The notes under the pieces: generated by a model | The model's input: only the letters and a program-made list of their open reading frames with translations | Databases searched by the model: none | What the model was told of the DNA's origin: nothing | Shown: positions 12,669 through 13,613 of the stretch, piece after piece | Layout: the number at the start of each line of letters is the position of its first letter | How positions within the stretch are numbered: the stretch's first letter is position 1 | Made by a program: the position numbers and the translations under genes | NCBI GenBank assembly: GCA_026713505.1 | Contig: JAPOOH010000107.1 | Location: forward strand, 1 to 13,613 | From: Chloroflexota bacterium | Lineage (GTDB): Bacteria; Chloroflexota; Dehalococcoidia; Lucifugimonadales; Australimonadaceae | Length of the DNA stretch: 13,613 nt | Direction of reading: 5' to 3'

Positions 12669-13613
12669 ATGAATGCGAATATCGAGCTGATCATCGACGC
12701 CGACGGCCACGTTCAGGAGGACAACGACGGCATCAGGGAGTTCCTGCCGACCCCCTTCCACAAGGACAGGATGCGGACCATATTCCCGCCCTTCGACCAC
12801 TTCCATCGCTACCACTTGATCCACCCGGACCCGGAGCGCGTCAAGCGGGGCGTTGTGGGGCCGGACGAGTGGGTGACCTTCCTGGACGACGTTGGCATCG
12901 ACACCACTGTGCTCTACCCGACGCAGGGACTCGCATACGGCAAGATCACCGCCATCGACTGGGCGATAGCCGCCACGCGGGCCTACAACGACTGGCTCCA
13001 CGCGACGTACTGCGCACGGGACGCGCGCTTCAAAGGCATGGCGCTCATCCCCATGCAGGACCCGCCCGCCGCGGTCGAGGAGCTCCGGCGCGCGGTGACC
13101 GATCTGGGGGTGGTGGGCGCGATGCTGCCGTCGCGCGGACTCGTGCACCTGGGCGCGAAAGCGTTCTGGCCGGTGTACGAGGAGGCGGACCGGCTCGGCT
13201 GCGCGGTAGCCGTGCACGGCGGCTGCCACGACGGCATGGGCTTCGACGACCTGAACCGGTACGCGCCCGTCCACGCGATGGGCCACCCCATGGGCGTGAT
13301 GATCGGGATGGCCAGCATCGTCTTCAACGGTGTGCTGGACCGGTTCCCCAACATGCGGATGAGCTTCCTGGAGGGCGGCATCGGCTGGTTCCTCATGGCG
13401 ATGGAGCGGTTCGACCGCTCGCACGTCACGCACATCGAGGACGACCCGGAGGGTGAGTACGGCCCGCACGGCGAAGAGATACCCAGCGAGTACATCCTGC
13501 GGCACATCCGGGAAGGGCGGCTCTACAGCGGCTGCGAAGGCGAGGAGCCCGCGCTCGGCTTCGCGGCGACACGCTACAGCCCGGACGCCTTCCTCTACTC
13601 CAGCGACTTCCCA
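12669..13613 (+). CDS. ACMSD-type amidohydrolase (amidohydrolase 2 family), 3' truncated by window
   Basis: The reading frame is open for 315 codons to the window edge without a stop. The protein fits the amidohydrolase 2 family (aminocarboxymuconate-semialdehyde decarboxylase-like TIM barrel). It has an N-terminal IIDADGHVQED strand (D10, D12, H14), FLDDVGIDTTVLYPT, and a mid-barrel AVHGGCH (H183, H187). RFPNMRMSFLEGGIGWF (E235) follows, and the visible end is FLYSSDFP, whose Asp313 is the usual catalytic/metal aspartate, expected to be followed by His. Members are cytoplasmic metal-dependent decarboxylases or hydrolases of carboxylated aromatic or lactone compounds; the substrate is not readable here. 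Starts of the DADGH type are common in the environmental branch of this family. The gene is divergent from the TIMP-like gene and has its own promoter and strong ribosome-binding site, so it likely begins a new transcript. Confidence 0.85.
   Translation, partial: MNANIELIIDADGHVQEDNDGIREFLPTPFHKDRMRTIFPPFDHFHRYHLIHPDPERVKRGVVGPDEWVTFLDDVGIDTTVLYPTQGLAYGKITAIDWAIAATRAYNDWLHATYCARDARFKGMALIPMQDPPAAVEELRRAVTDLGVVGAMLPSRGLVHLGAKAFWPVYEEADRLGCAVAVHGGCHDGMGFDDLNRYAPVHAMGHPMGVMIGMASIVFNGVLDRFPNMRMSFLEGGIGWFLMAMERFDRSHVTHIEDDPEGEYGPHGEEIPSEYILRHIREGRLYSGCEGEEPALGFAATRYSPDAFLYSSDFP

Noticed and set aside
12437..13456. 339-codon + strand frame overlapping the amidohydrolase in another frame
   Set aside because: The frame starting at 12669 has a strong ribosome-binding site, a promoter and family motifs. 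This one is Arg/Pro-rich without motifs.

Overview
The window is a GC-rich, gene-dense bacterial segment with eleven protein-coding genes and no RNA genes, insertion sequences or CRISPR arrays that I can see. Several traits suggest a Chloroflexota genome, for example a SAR202/Dehalococcoidia-like lineage. These are long Pro/Thr linkers (TPTPTAT type) on two secreted proteins, a hydantoinase-B gene next to a D-aminoacylase-type amidohydrolase, an ACMSD-type amidohydrolase, and many MFS/EamA transporters. This assignment is an inference from gene content, not from a marker gene.

Left part (1-6376, + strand): the 3' end of a hydantoinase B/oxoprolinase subunit is followed by an N-acyl-D-amino-acid deacylase-like amidohydrolase. 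Then come three tandem paralogous EamA/DMT transporters, separated by only 2-3 bp, and an MFS transporter. The deacylase and the three EamA genes are packed tightly enough to be one transcript. The likely theme is hydrolysis of cyclic or N-acylated amino-acid-like compounds combined with transport of substrates or products.

Middle part (6425-9253, - strand): an MFS transporter is followed, 3 bp downstream, by a small single-span membrane protein with its own ribosome-binding site. A second, unrelated MFS exporter of the EntS-like (MFS_3) type lies further upstream. This block converges on the left operon at about 6377-6424, where a REP-like palindrome supplies the last codons of the + strand MFS gene.

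Right part (9449-12516, - strand): two cell-surface proteins lie together. One is a membrane-anchored protein whose predicted mature N-terminus is Cys-x-Cys followed by a TIMP/NTR-like domain, which is present twice. The other is a lipoprotein with two complete copies of a cap-plus-leucine-rich-repeat module of the plant-like GxIPxxLGxL type. Both carry Pro/Thr linkers. This pair is the most unusual content of the window.

Right edge (12669-13613, + strand): an ACMSD-type amidohydrolase with a good promoter and ribosome-binding site runs off the end. It is divergent from the TIMP-like gene.
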